Assembly (NCBI GenBank): GCA_036488725.1
Contig: DASXHD010000111.1
Span: 51,100 to 115,099, forward strand
DNA: 64,000 bases
Direction of reading: 5' to 3'
DNA from: DASXHD01 sp036488725
Lineage (GTDB): Bacteria > Myxococcota_A > Polyangia > Polyangiales > Polyangiaceae
The notes beneath the pieces were generated by a model. That model was not told where the DNA came from and searched no databases. It saw only the letters and a program-made list of their open reading frames with translations. Positions 53,184-60,411 of the stretch are shown piece after piece (within the stretch, counting starts at the first letter, position 1; each line of letters begins with the position of its first letter). A program made the translations under genes and the position numbers.

Positions 53184-53977
53184 GCGCGCATCTCGTCGAG
53201 CGCGCGCTGCATGCGCGTGCGCACCTCGCCGGCGACCTCGCGCGGGTCGTCGTTCGGCGCGACACGAATGGGCGCGAGCGCGCGGAGCTTCACCGAAAAC
53301 GGCAGCGGCAAATACGGCAGCCACGGCCCGACCGCGAGGCCCCAGGGAAGCGCGAGCGCGAGCGGAAACCGCGCGATGCGCGCCCGCTGCCGAAGCCCGA
53401 GCGCGCGCACGATCCCTTCGCCGTCGTGAAAAATCCACGCCGACCGATGCGCGCCCTGCGCGACGATGGGAACGATCGCGACGCCCGCGCGCTGCGCGAC
53501 ACGCACGAACCCCGTGCGCTCGCCGAGCGTCACGACGTCGCGATGCCGCGAATGCCGAAAAGCTTCGATGTCGCCGCCCGGATAAACGAGGACCTTGGCG
53601 CCCGACTCGAGCGCGCGGAGCGCATTCACGGGCGACGCGCGAAGCGCGCCATACGGCTGAATCGCGCGTCCAATCGCGCGGAGCTGCCTCATCACGTAAT
53701 CGTGCGCGAGCGCGTAAATCGGATGCTCGGCGCCGAACGTGTCCCAGAGCGTGCCGAGCGTGCACGCCACGTCGGGCCCGGCGATGCCGCTGTTGTGATT
53801 GCCGACGAAGAGCACCGGCTCGCCGGCGACCGACTCGAGATGCTCGAGCCCTTCGCGCCGCACACGCATGTAATATGCATTCAATTTCGCGACCAGCGGC
53901 AAGAGCGCCGCCACGGCCTTCGGGTCGCGCCCGTCGAGCCGATCGGGATCGAAACGCATCGGAGCGAAAGCTGTCAC
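53180..53977 (-). CDS. 1-acylglycerol-3-phosphate acyltransferase-like protein
   Basis: A 265-residue membrane-associated acyltransferase of the PlsC superfamily. The active site appears as FVGNHNSGIAGPD (NHxS with a later Asp), followed by a substrate-binding VYPGGDIEAFRHS and VPIVAQGAHRSAW. The spacing H-to-D is longer than in classical HxxxxD enzymes and resembles the diacylglycerol/wax-forming TMEM68-like subgroup. It starts at GTG 53977 (VTAFAPMRF); an ATG six codons later is possible. It follows the dehydrogenase gene by 20 nt. Confidence 0.88.
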   Translation of the reverse strand: MTAFAPMRFDPDRLDGRDPKAVAALLPLVAKLNAYYMRVRREGLEHLESVAGEPVLFVGNHNSGIAGPDVACTLGTLWDTFGAEHPIYALAHDYVMRQLRAIGRAIQPYGALRASPVNALRALESGAKVLVYPGGDIEAFRHSRHRDVVTLGERTGFVRVAQRAGVAIVPIVAQGAHRSAWIFHDGEGIVRALGLRQRARIARFPLALALPWGLAVGPWLPYLPLPFSVKLRALAPIRVAPNDDPREVAGEVRTRMQRALDEMRA

Positions 53978-53997
53978 GCACGGCGCCGAACGCAACC

Positions 53998-55149
53998 TCA
54001 ACGTTCGCGCAGAGCCTCGCGCGCGATGACGACGCGTTGAATTTCGTTCGTGCCTTCGTAGATGCGCGTGACGCGCGCGTCGCGGTAGAGGCGTTCGACG
54101 AGAAAGTCGCGCGAATAGCCGTAGCCGCCGTGAATTTGCACGGCGCGATCGACGACGCGTCCGCACGCTTCGGTCGCGAAGAGCTTGGCCATGCTCGTCT
54201 CCGAGATCGCCCGCGCGCCGTCGTCGAGCATGCGCGCGGCGCGGAGGGTCAAAAGCCACGCGGCGTCGAGATCGGTTCGCGAGTCGGCGAGGACGAACTG
54301 CGTGTTCTGGAAATCGGCGATCGTCTGCCCGAACGCGCGACGCTCTTTCGCGTACGCGAGCGCCGCGGCGAGCGCGGCCTCGCCGATTCCGAGCGCGAGC
54401 CCCGCGATGCCGACGCGTCCCGCGCCGAGCGCCGAGAGCGCGATCGCATAGCCGCCGCCGCGGCGCCCGACGAGATTTTCCGCCGGCACCCGGCACCCAT
54501 CGAACGCGAGCGCCGCGGTGCCCGAGCTTCGCTGGCCCATCTTGTCTTCTTCTTTGCCGACGACGAGCCCCTTCGCGCCGCGCTCGACGACGAAGCAGCT
54601 CATGCCTTCTTTGCCGTCGCCGTCGGTGCGCGCGAAGACGACGTGGAACGCCGCGTGAGCGCCGCTCGTGATCCAAGATTTTTCTCCGTCGAGAATCCAG
54701 TCGCCGCCGTCGAGACGCGCGCGCGTGCGAATCGCCGCCGCATCGGAGCCGCCGAGCGGCTCGGTGAGCGCGAAGCTCGCGGGCCCCACGTCGCCCCGCG
54801 CGTACGGCTCGAGCCACTTCGTGCGCTGCGCGGGCGTCGCGTGATCGGCCAGAATTTTCGCCGCCAAATTGCTCGACGCAAGGATGACCGCCGTCGACGC
54901 GCAAGTCTCGGCGATGGCTTGCATCGCGAGCACGTAGCCGACGTTGGTCGCGCCCGCGCCGCCGTGCTCGGCCGGCACCTTCATCGCGAGGAGCCCGAGC
55001 TTGCCGAGCTCGGCGACTTGCTCGACCGGGAACCGTCCCGTGCGATCGCGTTCGGCGGCATCGTGCGCGAGCCTACGCGCGGCAAAGTCGCGCGCCGTTC
55101 GAGCCATCAAGTTTTCTTCGTCCGAGATCGTGAAACCAAAGCGCTGCAT
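53998..55149 (-). CDS. Acyl-CoA dehydrogenase
   Basis: A 383-residue flavoenzyme that introduces the alpha-beta double bond into acyl-CoA in fatty-acid or branched-chain oxidation. It matches the family throughout: LGLLAMKVPAEHGGAG, FALTEPLGGSDAAAI, GEKSWITSGAHA, KMGQRSSGTAALAFDGCRVPAENL, RRAFGQTIADFQNTQF, QIHGGYGYSRDF and IYEGTNEIQR with the likely catalytic base E365. It starts at ATG 55149. It heads an operon with the acyltransferase and hydrolase and is divergent from marR, with a perfect palindrome between them that is likely its operator. Confidence 0.95.
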   Translation of the reverse strand: MQRFGFTISDEENLMARTARDFAARRLAHDAAERDRTGRFPVEQVAELGKLGLLAMKVPAEHGGAGATNVGYVLAMQAIAETCASTAVILASSNLAAKILADHATPAQRTKWLEPYARGDVGPASFALTEPLGGSDAAAIRTRARLDGGDWILDGEKSWITSGAHAAFHVVFARTDGDGKEGMSCFVVERGAKGLVVGKEEDKMGQRSSGTAALAFDGCRVPAENLVGRRGGGYAIALSALGAGRVGIAGLALGIGEAALAAALAYAKERRAFGQTIADFQNTQFVLADSRTDLDAAWLLTLRAARMLDDGARAISETSMAKLFATEACGRVVDRAVQIHGGYGYSRDFLVERLYRDARVTRIYEGTNEIQRVVIAREALRER

Positions 55150-55202
55150 GCGCTCGTTTTGCCTCGCGACGGCGCGTTTGAAAAGTCCAGACGGCGCGCG
55201 AG

Positions 55203-55221
55203 ATGACAGGTAACCTGTCAT
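55203..55221. promoter_or_regulatory. Perfect 19-bp palindrome, probable MarR operator
   Basis: ATGACAGGTAACCTGTCAT has 9-bp arms around a single central base. It lies in the 78-nt gap between the divergent acyl-CoA dehydrogenase start (55149) and the MarR gene start (55228). The size and position fit a MarR dimer site repressing both directions; its right edge sits 6 nt before the marR ATG, where it would also block translation initiation. Confidence 0.7.
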
Positions 55222-55227
55222 GTCGAA

Positions 55228-55719
55228 ATGCGCCGAAAGCTCGCGCCCCGCCGCCGTGCACGCCCGCGTCCGCGGAGCGCGGTTCAATCGGTGGTCGACG
55301 AGACGATCGCGCTTCAGCACTGGCTCGCCTGGGTCGCCGACCAGATTTACGGCGAGGATGCCCGCGGCGCCGCTCGCCGCTGGACCCTCCGCCGACTCGA
55401 ACGCGGCGCTCAGACGGTGCCGCAGCTCGCGCGCGTCCGCGCGGTGCGTCGGCAGACGCTCCAGCCGGTGGTCGATGCGCTCCGTGCCGACGGCCTCGTC
55501 GAGCTTCGACCGAATCCCGCGCACGCGCGGTCGGAGCTCGTCGGGCTCACGCGACGCGGCGCCGATCTCGTCGCTCGCATGGACCGCGTCGACGAACGCG
55601 TCCTTCGCGCCGTCTCGCGCGACCTCACCGAGCGCGATCTCGCGACGACCGCGTCGACGCTGCGCGCCCTCCGCCAATCGTTCGAGATGACGACCCGCTG
55701 GCGCGCCGTCACCGCTTGA
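55228..55719 (+). CDS. MarR-family transcriptional regulator
   Basis: A 163-residue winged-helix repressor. The domain runs from about residue 22: WTLRRLERGAQTVPQLARVRAVRRQTLQPVVDALRADGL is the HTH, followed by the wing VELRPNPAHARSELVGLTRRGADLVARM and dimer helices. The first 18 residues are Arg/Pro-rich and may not be translated; a GTG at 55291 would give a more usual start. It is divergent from the acyl-CoA dehydrogenase operon, and the palindrome at 55203-55221 suggests autoregulation and repression by an acyl-type ligand-controlled repressor. Confidence 0.88.
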   Translation: MRRKLAPRRRARPRPRSAVQSVVDETIALQHWLAWVADQIYGEDARGAARRWTLRRLERGAQTVPQLARVRAVRRQTLQPVVDALRADGLVELRPNPAHARSELVGLTRRGADLVARMDRVDERVLRAVSRDLTERDLATTASTLRALRQSFEMTTRWRAVTA

Positions 55720-55756
55720 CGTCAGGCCGCGGCGCCTCGAACGTGAGTGCGTTCGG

Positions 55757-56056
55757 ATGCGACGCGAAGACGAACCTTCCGGCCACAGGCACGCCCGGCT
55801 CCAGAGCTTGATCCTCGAGGAGCTGCGCGCGCTCTTGCGCGACGACGTCTCCGATCCCGCGCTGACCGACGTGGTCGTCGCGGCGGTCGTGCTCTCGATC
55901 GACTACCGCCACGCGCGCGTGCACTACACGTCCGCCGATCGCCACCGCGCCGACGCCGCGCTCGCGCGCGCGACGCCGTTTTTTCGTGCACGCCTCGGCG
56001 AAGCGATCGACCTCAAGCGCGTTCCAGATCTTCGCTTCGTGTTCGACGCCGCTTGA
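55757..56056 (+). CDS. rbfA: 30S ribosome-binding factor RbfA
   Basis: A 99-residue KH-fold protein that helps mature 16S rRNA in the small subunit. Family features are HRHARLQSLILEELRALLRD, DPALTDVVVAAVVLSIDYRHARVHYT, and DLKRVPDLRFVFD at the end. It is slightly shorter than usual (about 110-130). In most bacteria rbfA sits with infB and truB; here it is detached, 37 nt after marR. It ends just before the convergent Imm1-like gene. Confidence 0.88.
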   Translation: MRREDEPSGHRHARLQSLILEELRALLRDDVSDPALTDVVVAAVVLSIDYRHARVHYTSADRHRADAALARATPFFRARLGEAIDLKRVPDLRFVFDAA

Positions 56057-56058
56057 GT

Positions 56059-56361
56059 TCAGTCGGCTTGCCACGCGATGAAGGGCGGCAGCTTCTCTTC
56101 GCGCTCGAAAAAGTCGAGCGCCTGCCGGACCACGTCGACCGGATACGCCCACGACGCGGGACGAACGTCGCGCTGACCGTTGCTCAAACAATATTCGATC
56201 GTCGCGTCGGCCGGCCCGGCGTAATCCGGATTGCGCGAGCTCTGAGCGGCCGCGCCCGGCGCGGACAAATACATGAGCCATCCGCGCTCGCCGTGGATGA
56301 GCGCGCGAAGTCGCTTCTCGCCCGCCTCGACCCAGATCTCTTCGAACCGATCGCCCGCCAC
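56059..56361 (-). CDS. Imm1-like small protein
   Basis: A 100-residue protein whose pattern (RGWLMYLSAPG, SSRNPDYAGPADATIEYCL, PASWAYPVDVVRQALDFFERE, PPFIAWQAD) is like Imm1-family immunity proteins and related proteins of Actinobacteria and Myxococcota. No toxin gene adjoins it, so it could be an orphan immunity protein or a house-keeping relative. The call is by memory of the family and is not secure. It is divergent from the tRNA gene. Confidence 0.55.
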   Translation of the reverse strand: MAGDRFEEIWVEAGEKRLRALIHGERGWLMYLSAPGAAAQSSRNPDYAGPADATIEYCLSNGQRDVRPASWAYPVDVVRQALDFFEREEKLPPFIAWQAD

Positions 56362-56438
56362 GCGATCAGACTACGTCAGTTTGTACGGTCGCGTCAGCCC
56401 GGCGGGGACCGGTCGTCCGTGATATGGTCGCCGCGTCT

Positions 56439-56515
56439 GCGCCACTAGCTCAGCTGGATAGAGCGACGGCCTCCGGAGCCGTAGGTCAGAGGTTCGAATC
56501 CTCTGTGGCGCGCCA
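56439..56515 (+). tRNA. tRNA-Arg (CCG)
   Basis: A 77-nt cloverleaf with CCA encoded. The acceptor stem is gcgccac/gtggcgc, the anticodon stem acggc/gccgt encloses loop ctCCGga (anticodon CCG, reading CGG), and the T arm is agagg-ttcgaat-cctct. The integrase gene overlaps it on the opposite strand up to the 5' acceptor arm, which marks this tRNA as the element's integration target. Confidence 0.97.
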
Positions 56516-57845
56516 CCCTGGACGACGGGATTTCCGCGGTGTCCTCCACCGCGCCGGCGCGCACTGAGTCGGCAACTTCGGACGTCTGCACCACTATTGC
56601 ACCACCCCGATGGTCGGCGACCGCCAGCGCGGTGACCGCTGGCTCCGCGATGCGCTCCTCCGGCTCGGGCGGGTTGAAGCGGAGCCTATTTACTTCGCTG
56701 CGTAAGTAGTCGGGCGCGAGGTGCCCGTACACGTCGACGGTAATGCGCGGGTCGCGATGGCGGAGGATGCGTTGGACGGCGGCGGCGTTCGCGCCCGCTT
56801 GCATCAAGAGCGACGCGGTCGTGTGCCGGAGGTCGTGGAACCGAATCGGTCGCACCTTCGCGATGGGCCAGAGCTTCGGGTTCTTCTTGCCGTGCTGCGT
56901 CGGGCAGCGGCGGACGCCGCCGTCGGCCGCCATCTCGGAGTAGCCGCACTTGCGGCACCGATGCTCGTAGCCCGTGACGATGCCGGCATGCTTCATCGCG
57001 CGCCGCAAGACCTCCTCGAGCGGCGTGTGCGAGCTGCGCATGCTGCCGTCGTCGTCCGGGAACACGTAGTCGCTCGAGACCGGCGAGGCCGCGAGCGCCG
57101 CCTCGAGGTACGGCACGAGCTCGTCGGCGATCGGCACCACGGCCGCATGTCCGCTCTTCGTCGTGTCGCGGTCGTACGACCGTGAGACCATGATGAGGCG
57201 CGCGTCGAGGTCGACGTCGAGCTTCTTCAGCCCGATGATCTCGCCGCGGCGCATCCCGCTGTAGATGGCGGTCGCCAGCATCCCGCGCCACTTCGGCGGC
57301 GTGTGCGTCAGCACCGGCAGCACCTCGTGCGCCCGAAGGTACTGAGGCGTCCGCTGCGGCACCTTGCGGCGCTCCACGTCTTGGACGGGGTTCGGGCCGC
57401 CGAAGCGGCCCGCCTTGCGCGCTTTCGAGAAGGCGCTGAAGAGGAAGCGGCGGAGGTGATTCAAGGACTGCGGCCCGAGCTTGCCCGCCTTCGCTTGCAA
57501 GAACTCCTCGATCGTGCCGGGCGTGATCTCCGCGAGTCGGAGCTTCGCGAGGCCCGAGTCGACGATGTGGAGATTGACCGTCGCTTTGTTGCGCTCGTGT
57601 GAGGTGCTCTTGCTCGAGTACGTCTCGAGCCACCAGTCCATGAGCGCGTGCAGCGTGCCGCCGCCGTCCTCGTCAGGCATCGCCTCGAGGCCGAGCCGCT
57701 GACGTTCGGCGCGCCGCTCGAGATCGTCAGCGAGACGGCGCGCTTCTGTTTTCGTGCGCGCCGTCGTCGGGCGCATCACGCGCTTGCCGCGGTGGTCCTT
57801 GTACTTGACGTACCAGCGCGGCCCACGTTGGAAGACTGATGCCAT
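56445..57845 (-). CDS. int: Tyrosine recombinase integrase with zinc-ribbon insertion
   Basis: A 466-residue integrase. Start at ATG 57845 (MASVFQRGPRWYVKY), with GAGGAG upstream. It has an arm-binding AP2-like head, a core-binding domain (about 60-165) and a catalytic domain with R199, K230, H337, R340, H363 and Y373 (VDVYGHLA). Between the second and third motifs is an insertion with C297, C300, C314 and H318 (RCRKCG, RRCPTQH), a likely zinc site. After the catalytic Tyr a 90-residue tail continues and its last 20-odd residues (HRGFEPLTYGSGGRRSIQLS) are antisense to the tRNA. Stop TAG is at 56445-56447. Confidence 0.93.
   Translation of the reverse strand: MASVFQRGPRWYVKYKDHRGKRVMRPTTARTKTEARRLADDLERRAERQRLGLEAMPDEDGGGTLHALMDWWLETYSSKSTSHERNKATVNLHIVDSGLAKLRLAEITPGTIEEFLQAKAGKLGPQSLNHLRRFLFSAFSKARKAGRFGGPNPVQDVERRKVPQRTPQYLRAHEVLPVLTHTPPKWRGMLATAIYSGMRRGEIIGLKKLDVDLDARLIMVSRSYDRDTTKSGHAAVVPIADELVPYLEAALAASPVSSDYVFPDDDGSMRSSHTPLEEVLRRAMKHAGIVTGYEHRCRKCGYSEMAADGGVRRCPTQHGKKNPKLWPIAKVRPIRFHDLRHTTASLLMQAGANAAAVQRILRHRDPRITVDVYGHLAPDYLRSEVNRLRFNPPEPEERIAEPAVTALAVADHRGGAIVVQTSEVADSVRAGAVEDTAEIPSSRVARHRGFEPLTYGSGGRRSIQLS
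56448..56515. other. Probable attachment junction (att) inside the tRNA-Arg gene
   Basis: The tRNA part overlapped by integrase codons. Integrative elements of this type usually recombine within the tRNA 3' half (anticodon loop to CCA), so the crossover core should lie within about 56472-56515. The tRNA is intact, as expected because the element carries a copy of the 3' end. The second copy is expected beyond the right edge and was not seen here. Confidence 0.5.
56535..56553 (+). terminator. Hairpin after tRNA-Arg, possible terminator
   Basis: CGCGGTG (56535-56541) and CACCGCG (56547-56553) form a perfect 7-bp stem with a 5-nt loop 20 nt after the tRNA. There is no T-run, and the bases also encode integrase codons on the other strand. 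It may help end tRNA transcription or be chance. Confidence 0.25.
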
Positions 57846-57867
57846 TGGTTCTCCTCGAAATGGAGCA

Positions 57868-58074
57868 CTACTTGCGCTTGAGCGCCACGACCGTCGCGCG
57901 CGGCGAGGACTTCTCGCCGCGCGCGAACGCCTCGATGGCCCCACGCTCGAAGCGCAGCAAGCCGCCCACGCGAAGCGCAGGCAAGTCGCCGACTTCGGCC
58001 CGGTGGTACACCCAAGACCGCGAGACCCTGAGAAATGTGGCGACGTCCGCTGCTGTCCAGAGCGATTCGCTCAC
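57868..58074 (-). CDS. Excisionase-like helix-turn-helix protein
   Basis: A 68-residue MerR/AlpA-type DNA-binding protein starting at GTG 58074 (VSESLWTAADVATFLRVSRSWVYHRAEVGDL), with GGLLRFERGAIEAFA as the wing. Such proteins act as excisionases or directionality factors for tyrosine integrases. It overlaps the methyltransferase stop by 4 nt (GTGA) and precedes the integrase by 22 nt, so these genes form one unit. Confidence 0.88.
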   Translation of the reverse strand: MSESLWTAADVATFLRVSRSWVYHRAEVGDLPALRVGGLLRFERGAIEAFARGEKSSPRATVVALKRK

Positions 58075-58706
58075 GGCTTCACCAGCGAGCGGCGTATCGA
58101 CGGGAACGGGAAGACTAGGTCGCCGATTGCGCTGAACGCTTTGGTGAAGCGCTCGTGTTCTTCGAGGTCACCGGTCGCGGGCATGAAGATGATCACGTTG
58201 GCGTGCGTCGGCGACGACATCGGCACGAGCGTCCCGTGTTGGTCAACGAAGAACTTGGTGCGTTCCGCCGGCACGCACATCGGGAAGTTGAGGGCTGAAG
58301 GCAGGCTTCCGTCGCCTTGTGACAGGCGCAGGATCTCCAAGGTAAATCCAACGAAGACGACGGACGCCGCCCTGAACGCCAGCCACTCGCGAACCGCCTT
58401 CCAATAGAACATCTGCGCAAGGCTCCGGTTGCCCACTTTGCCTCCCGGCGGATTCACGAAGACGCGACCCAACCACGGACGCGTCAGCCCATCGTCCTCG
58501 GCGGTGAGGAAGGTCTTCGCGCCAACGACCGTGTTGGCACGGGCGGAACTCGCCGGATCAAAATCAATGTCGCCCATCACCGCCTTCGTGGCGCCGATGA
58601 TCAGCGGGGGCGTGATATACTCGGAGCTCTTGCTGCTGTGCTGAGGAATTCGCACTGCGCGATCAGCGGCCGCCGCGTCCTTCGCGTGCATGCGACGAGC
58701 CATCAC
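58071..58706 (-). CDS. Phage-type DNA N6-adenine methyltransferase
   Basis: A 211-residue protein matching the phage Dam family: SSEYITPPLIIGATKAVMG, DIDFDPASSARAN, AKTFLTAEDDGLTRPWLGRVFVNPPGGKVGN, then a helical tail. The DPAS and NPPG motifs stand for the SAM-binding and catalytic elements. The catalytic motif reads NPPG rather than NPPY, a slight deviation that may reduce or alter activity. It overlaps its neighbours by 4 nt on both sides (ATGA at 58703-58706 and GTGA at 58071-58074). Its target sequence is unknown. Confidence 0.8.
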   Translation of the reverse strand: MMARRMHAKDAAAADRAVRIPQHSSKSSEYITPPLIIGATKAVMGDIDFDPASSARANTVVGAKTFLTAEDDGLTRPWLGRVFVNPPGGKVGNRSLAQMFYWKAVREWLAFRAASVVFVGFTLEILRLSQGDGSLPSALNFPMCVPAERTKFFVDQHGTLVPMSSPTHANVIIFMPATGDLEEHERFTKAFSAIGDLVFPFPSIRRSLVKP

Positions 58707-58912
58707 GATGCTCCCCCGCTCTGGAACAGTCCTTTCAACGGGACTCCGACATCGGCGAGATCGCGCTCGATGCGACTGCGCTCGTCCGGCGTGATCGCGA
58801 CGCGCTCGGCGATGATTCTGCTCAAGCGCGTTTCCGAAATAGCGAGCGTGCGAGCGGCGAGATAGATAGTGCGGTGCTTCTTTTGAAGCGCCATCTTGAG
58901 ATTGAAAAGCAT
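58703..58912 (-). CDS. Small HTH regulator
   Basis: A 69-residue protein starting at ATG 58912 (MLFNLKMALQ), just after GGAGGT; a GGAGG-to-ATG distance of 4 nt is short, and the next ATG at 58894 is an option. An HTH_3-like segment is visible (TIYLAARTLAISETRLSRIIAERVAITPDERSRIERDL), typical of Cro/CI-type repressors. It heads the methyltransferase-excisionase-integrase unit and could control it. Confidence 0.75.
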   Translation of the reverse strand: MLFNLKMALQKKHRTIYLAARTLAISETRLSRIIAERVAITPDERSRIERDLADVGVPLKGLFQSGGAS

Positions 58913-58983
58913 GTGACCTCCGGGCCGCAATTGGTTACGGCGGCCTCCTAGGTCACAGTCGCGCAGCTCCGCACAAGCGCGCT

Positions 58984-60279
58984 CTACGTGATCATTTCAA
59001 GTTTCTTTTGCCCGTGGTCGAGCATAGCGATTTCGAGGATCGTCCTCGCGTGGCTCTCACTGATGCGTACCGGTCCACCAGCTCGGCGTTTGGCCCGAAC
59101 ACCAAGGCGCAACTCAGCTTCCTTCAACAGCGCGGGCACATCGTCGTCGCGCCGCAGTAACCCATCAGCCACTGCTTCTTCGACAAAGTCGGCGAGACAT
59201 GTCCACGCCTCCCGCGTCGACGTGCCCTTGAGCTGCTCTCGGACCCGCACCCTCCAGTCGGCGTCCAGCAAGTAGCCGCTCCCGTCACGTTCGGGCGCGC
59301 AACCGGCGAGCTCGATGGCATCGTTCAGCGCGTTGCGCACCGTCGTTTCCGCGAAGTCGAGTTGTCGCGCGACCTCGGCGATCCTCCAGCCTTCGCGCAC
59401 CGGCCGTTGGCGCGCCACCAAACCGTTGCACGGTTCTGACTGACCTTCTTCATTGTAGTCGGGCTCGATGCCATGGTCTTCGGACACCCGCACCGTCACC
59501 GATGTGAGGCCCCGCTTACGGAGTTTCGTCTTGCGATCGTTGGCGAAGACCTTCGCGACGTATTGGGCGGGAATGCCGGTCTCGCTTGGAACGTACGCGC
59601 GCAGAATGTCTTGTTTCCGATCCAGTGTTGTCGCGACAAGGTTTTGTTGCTCGTCCTCGATGCTTTCGCGCGTCTTCTTTGCAACCGCTCGGAGCGCACA
59701 TTCGAACGTCTTCCACTCGCGCGCGTGCTCGGCGGTGTCGTTCGCGCTCGCCAGCAATACGTCGGGGCGAAGCGCACGGAACATTGCCCATGCTTTGTTC
59801 CGAAACATGAAGGAGCGTTCACACAAGCCCTCCACGTGCTCGACCACCCTAACGGCATCAATGAAACGGACCGCGGGCCACATTGCGGCCACGAGCTCGG
59901 CCTCGCAGTCAAAGACCTGCCGAAGCTCGTCTTCAGCCGGAGCGGGGTCAATAACGCCGCAGCGACTCGTGCGAAAGAAGTCCACCATTCTATCGATGAG
60001 GCGCTTGCCTTTGTGGAATGCCGTCATTCCGGTCGTCACGTCGGGAGTAAAGCCTGGCATGTCCAGCTGCAGAAACACGATGTACGGTTCGGCGTAGGTT
60101 CCCTTCGCGAAGTCCAGAATCTCGGACCTGATCTCATCATCGAGCGGACCGAAAACCGCGTGCTCGTCCTCGGCCTGCTGGCACGCGATGTATTCCGCCA
60201 ACGCGTCCGGAGTAGCGGTCCTCTGTAGATTTACGCCGGCTTGACGCGTCCGCTCTTCTAGGTCTTTCGAACTAATCAC
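58984..60279 (-). CDS. Unknown 431-aa protein with C-terminal HTH
   Basis: Starts at GTG 60279 (VISSKDLEERTRQAG); the next 5' codons give no family character. The N-terminal half holds a well-conserved-looking stretch (YIVFLQLDMPGFTPDVTTGM, KGKRLIDRMVDFFRTSRCGV, ELVAAMWPAVRFIDAV, RSFMFRNKAWAMFRALRPDVLL). The C-terminal part has an HTH-like WRIAEVARQLDFAETTVRNAL and a helical tail. I do not recognise the family. It is divergent from the ParB-like gene by 132 nt and may regulate the element. Confidence 0.7.
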   Translation of the reverse strand: MISSKDLEERTRQAGVNLQRTATPDALAEYIACQQAEDEHAVFGPLDDEIRSEILDFAKGTYAEPYIVFLQLDMPGFTPDVTTGMTAFHKGKRLIDRMVDFFRTSRCGVIDPAPAEDELRQVFDCEAELVAAMWPAVRFIDAVRVVEHVEGLCERSFMFRNKAWAMFRALRPDVLLASANDTAEHAREWKTFECALRAVAKKTRESIEDEQQNLVATTLDRKQDILRAYVPSETGIPAQYVAKVFANDRKTKLRKRGLTSVTVRVSEDHGIEPDYNEEGQSEPCNGLVARQRPVREGWRIAEVARQLDFAETTVRNALNDAIELAGCAPERDGSGYLLDADWRVRVREQLKGTSTREAWTCLADFVEEAVADGLLRRDDDVPALLKEAELRLGVRAKRRAGGPVRISESHARTILEIAMLDHGQKKLEMIT

Positions 60280-60411
60280 CGGCAACAGGTTTCGGCCGGG
60301 GCCCGTGGGTGTCAAGGCGAACTTTTTTTCCCGGCGCGTCGCTTGTGCGGACCGGCGTGACTGTTGTCCATGCGCCGACGCCTTTAAGTTTCGGCGGCGC
60401 ACGGAGACCCA

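Noticed and set aside
55220..55690. Alternative reading frame from ATG 55220 beside marR
   Set aside because: It is Arg/Ser-rich without family features; the MarR frame from 55228 carries a clear HTH.
59900..60130. Class III nucleotide cyclase in the 431-residue protein
   Set aside because: DMPGFT looks like the first metal motif, but the second Asp motif and the rest of the fold are not visible.
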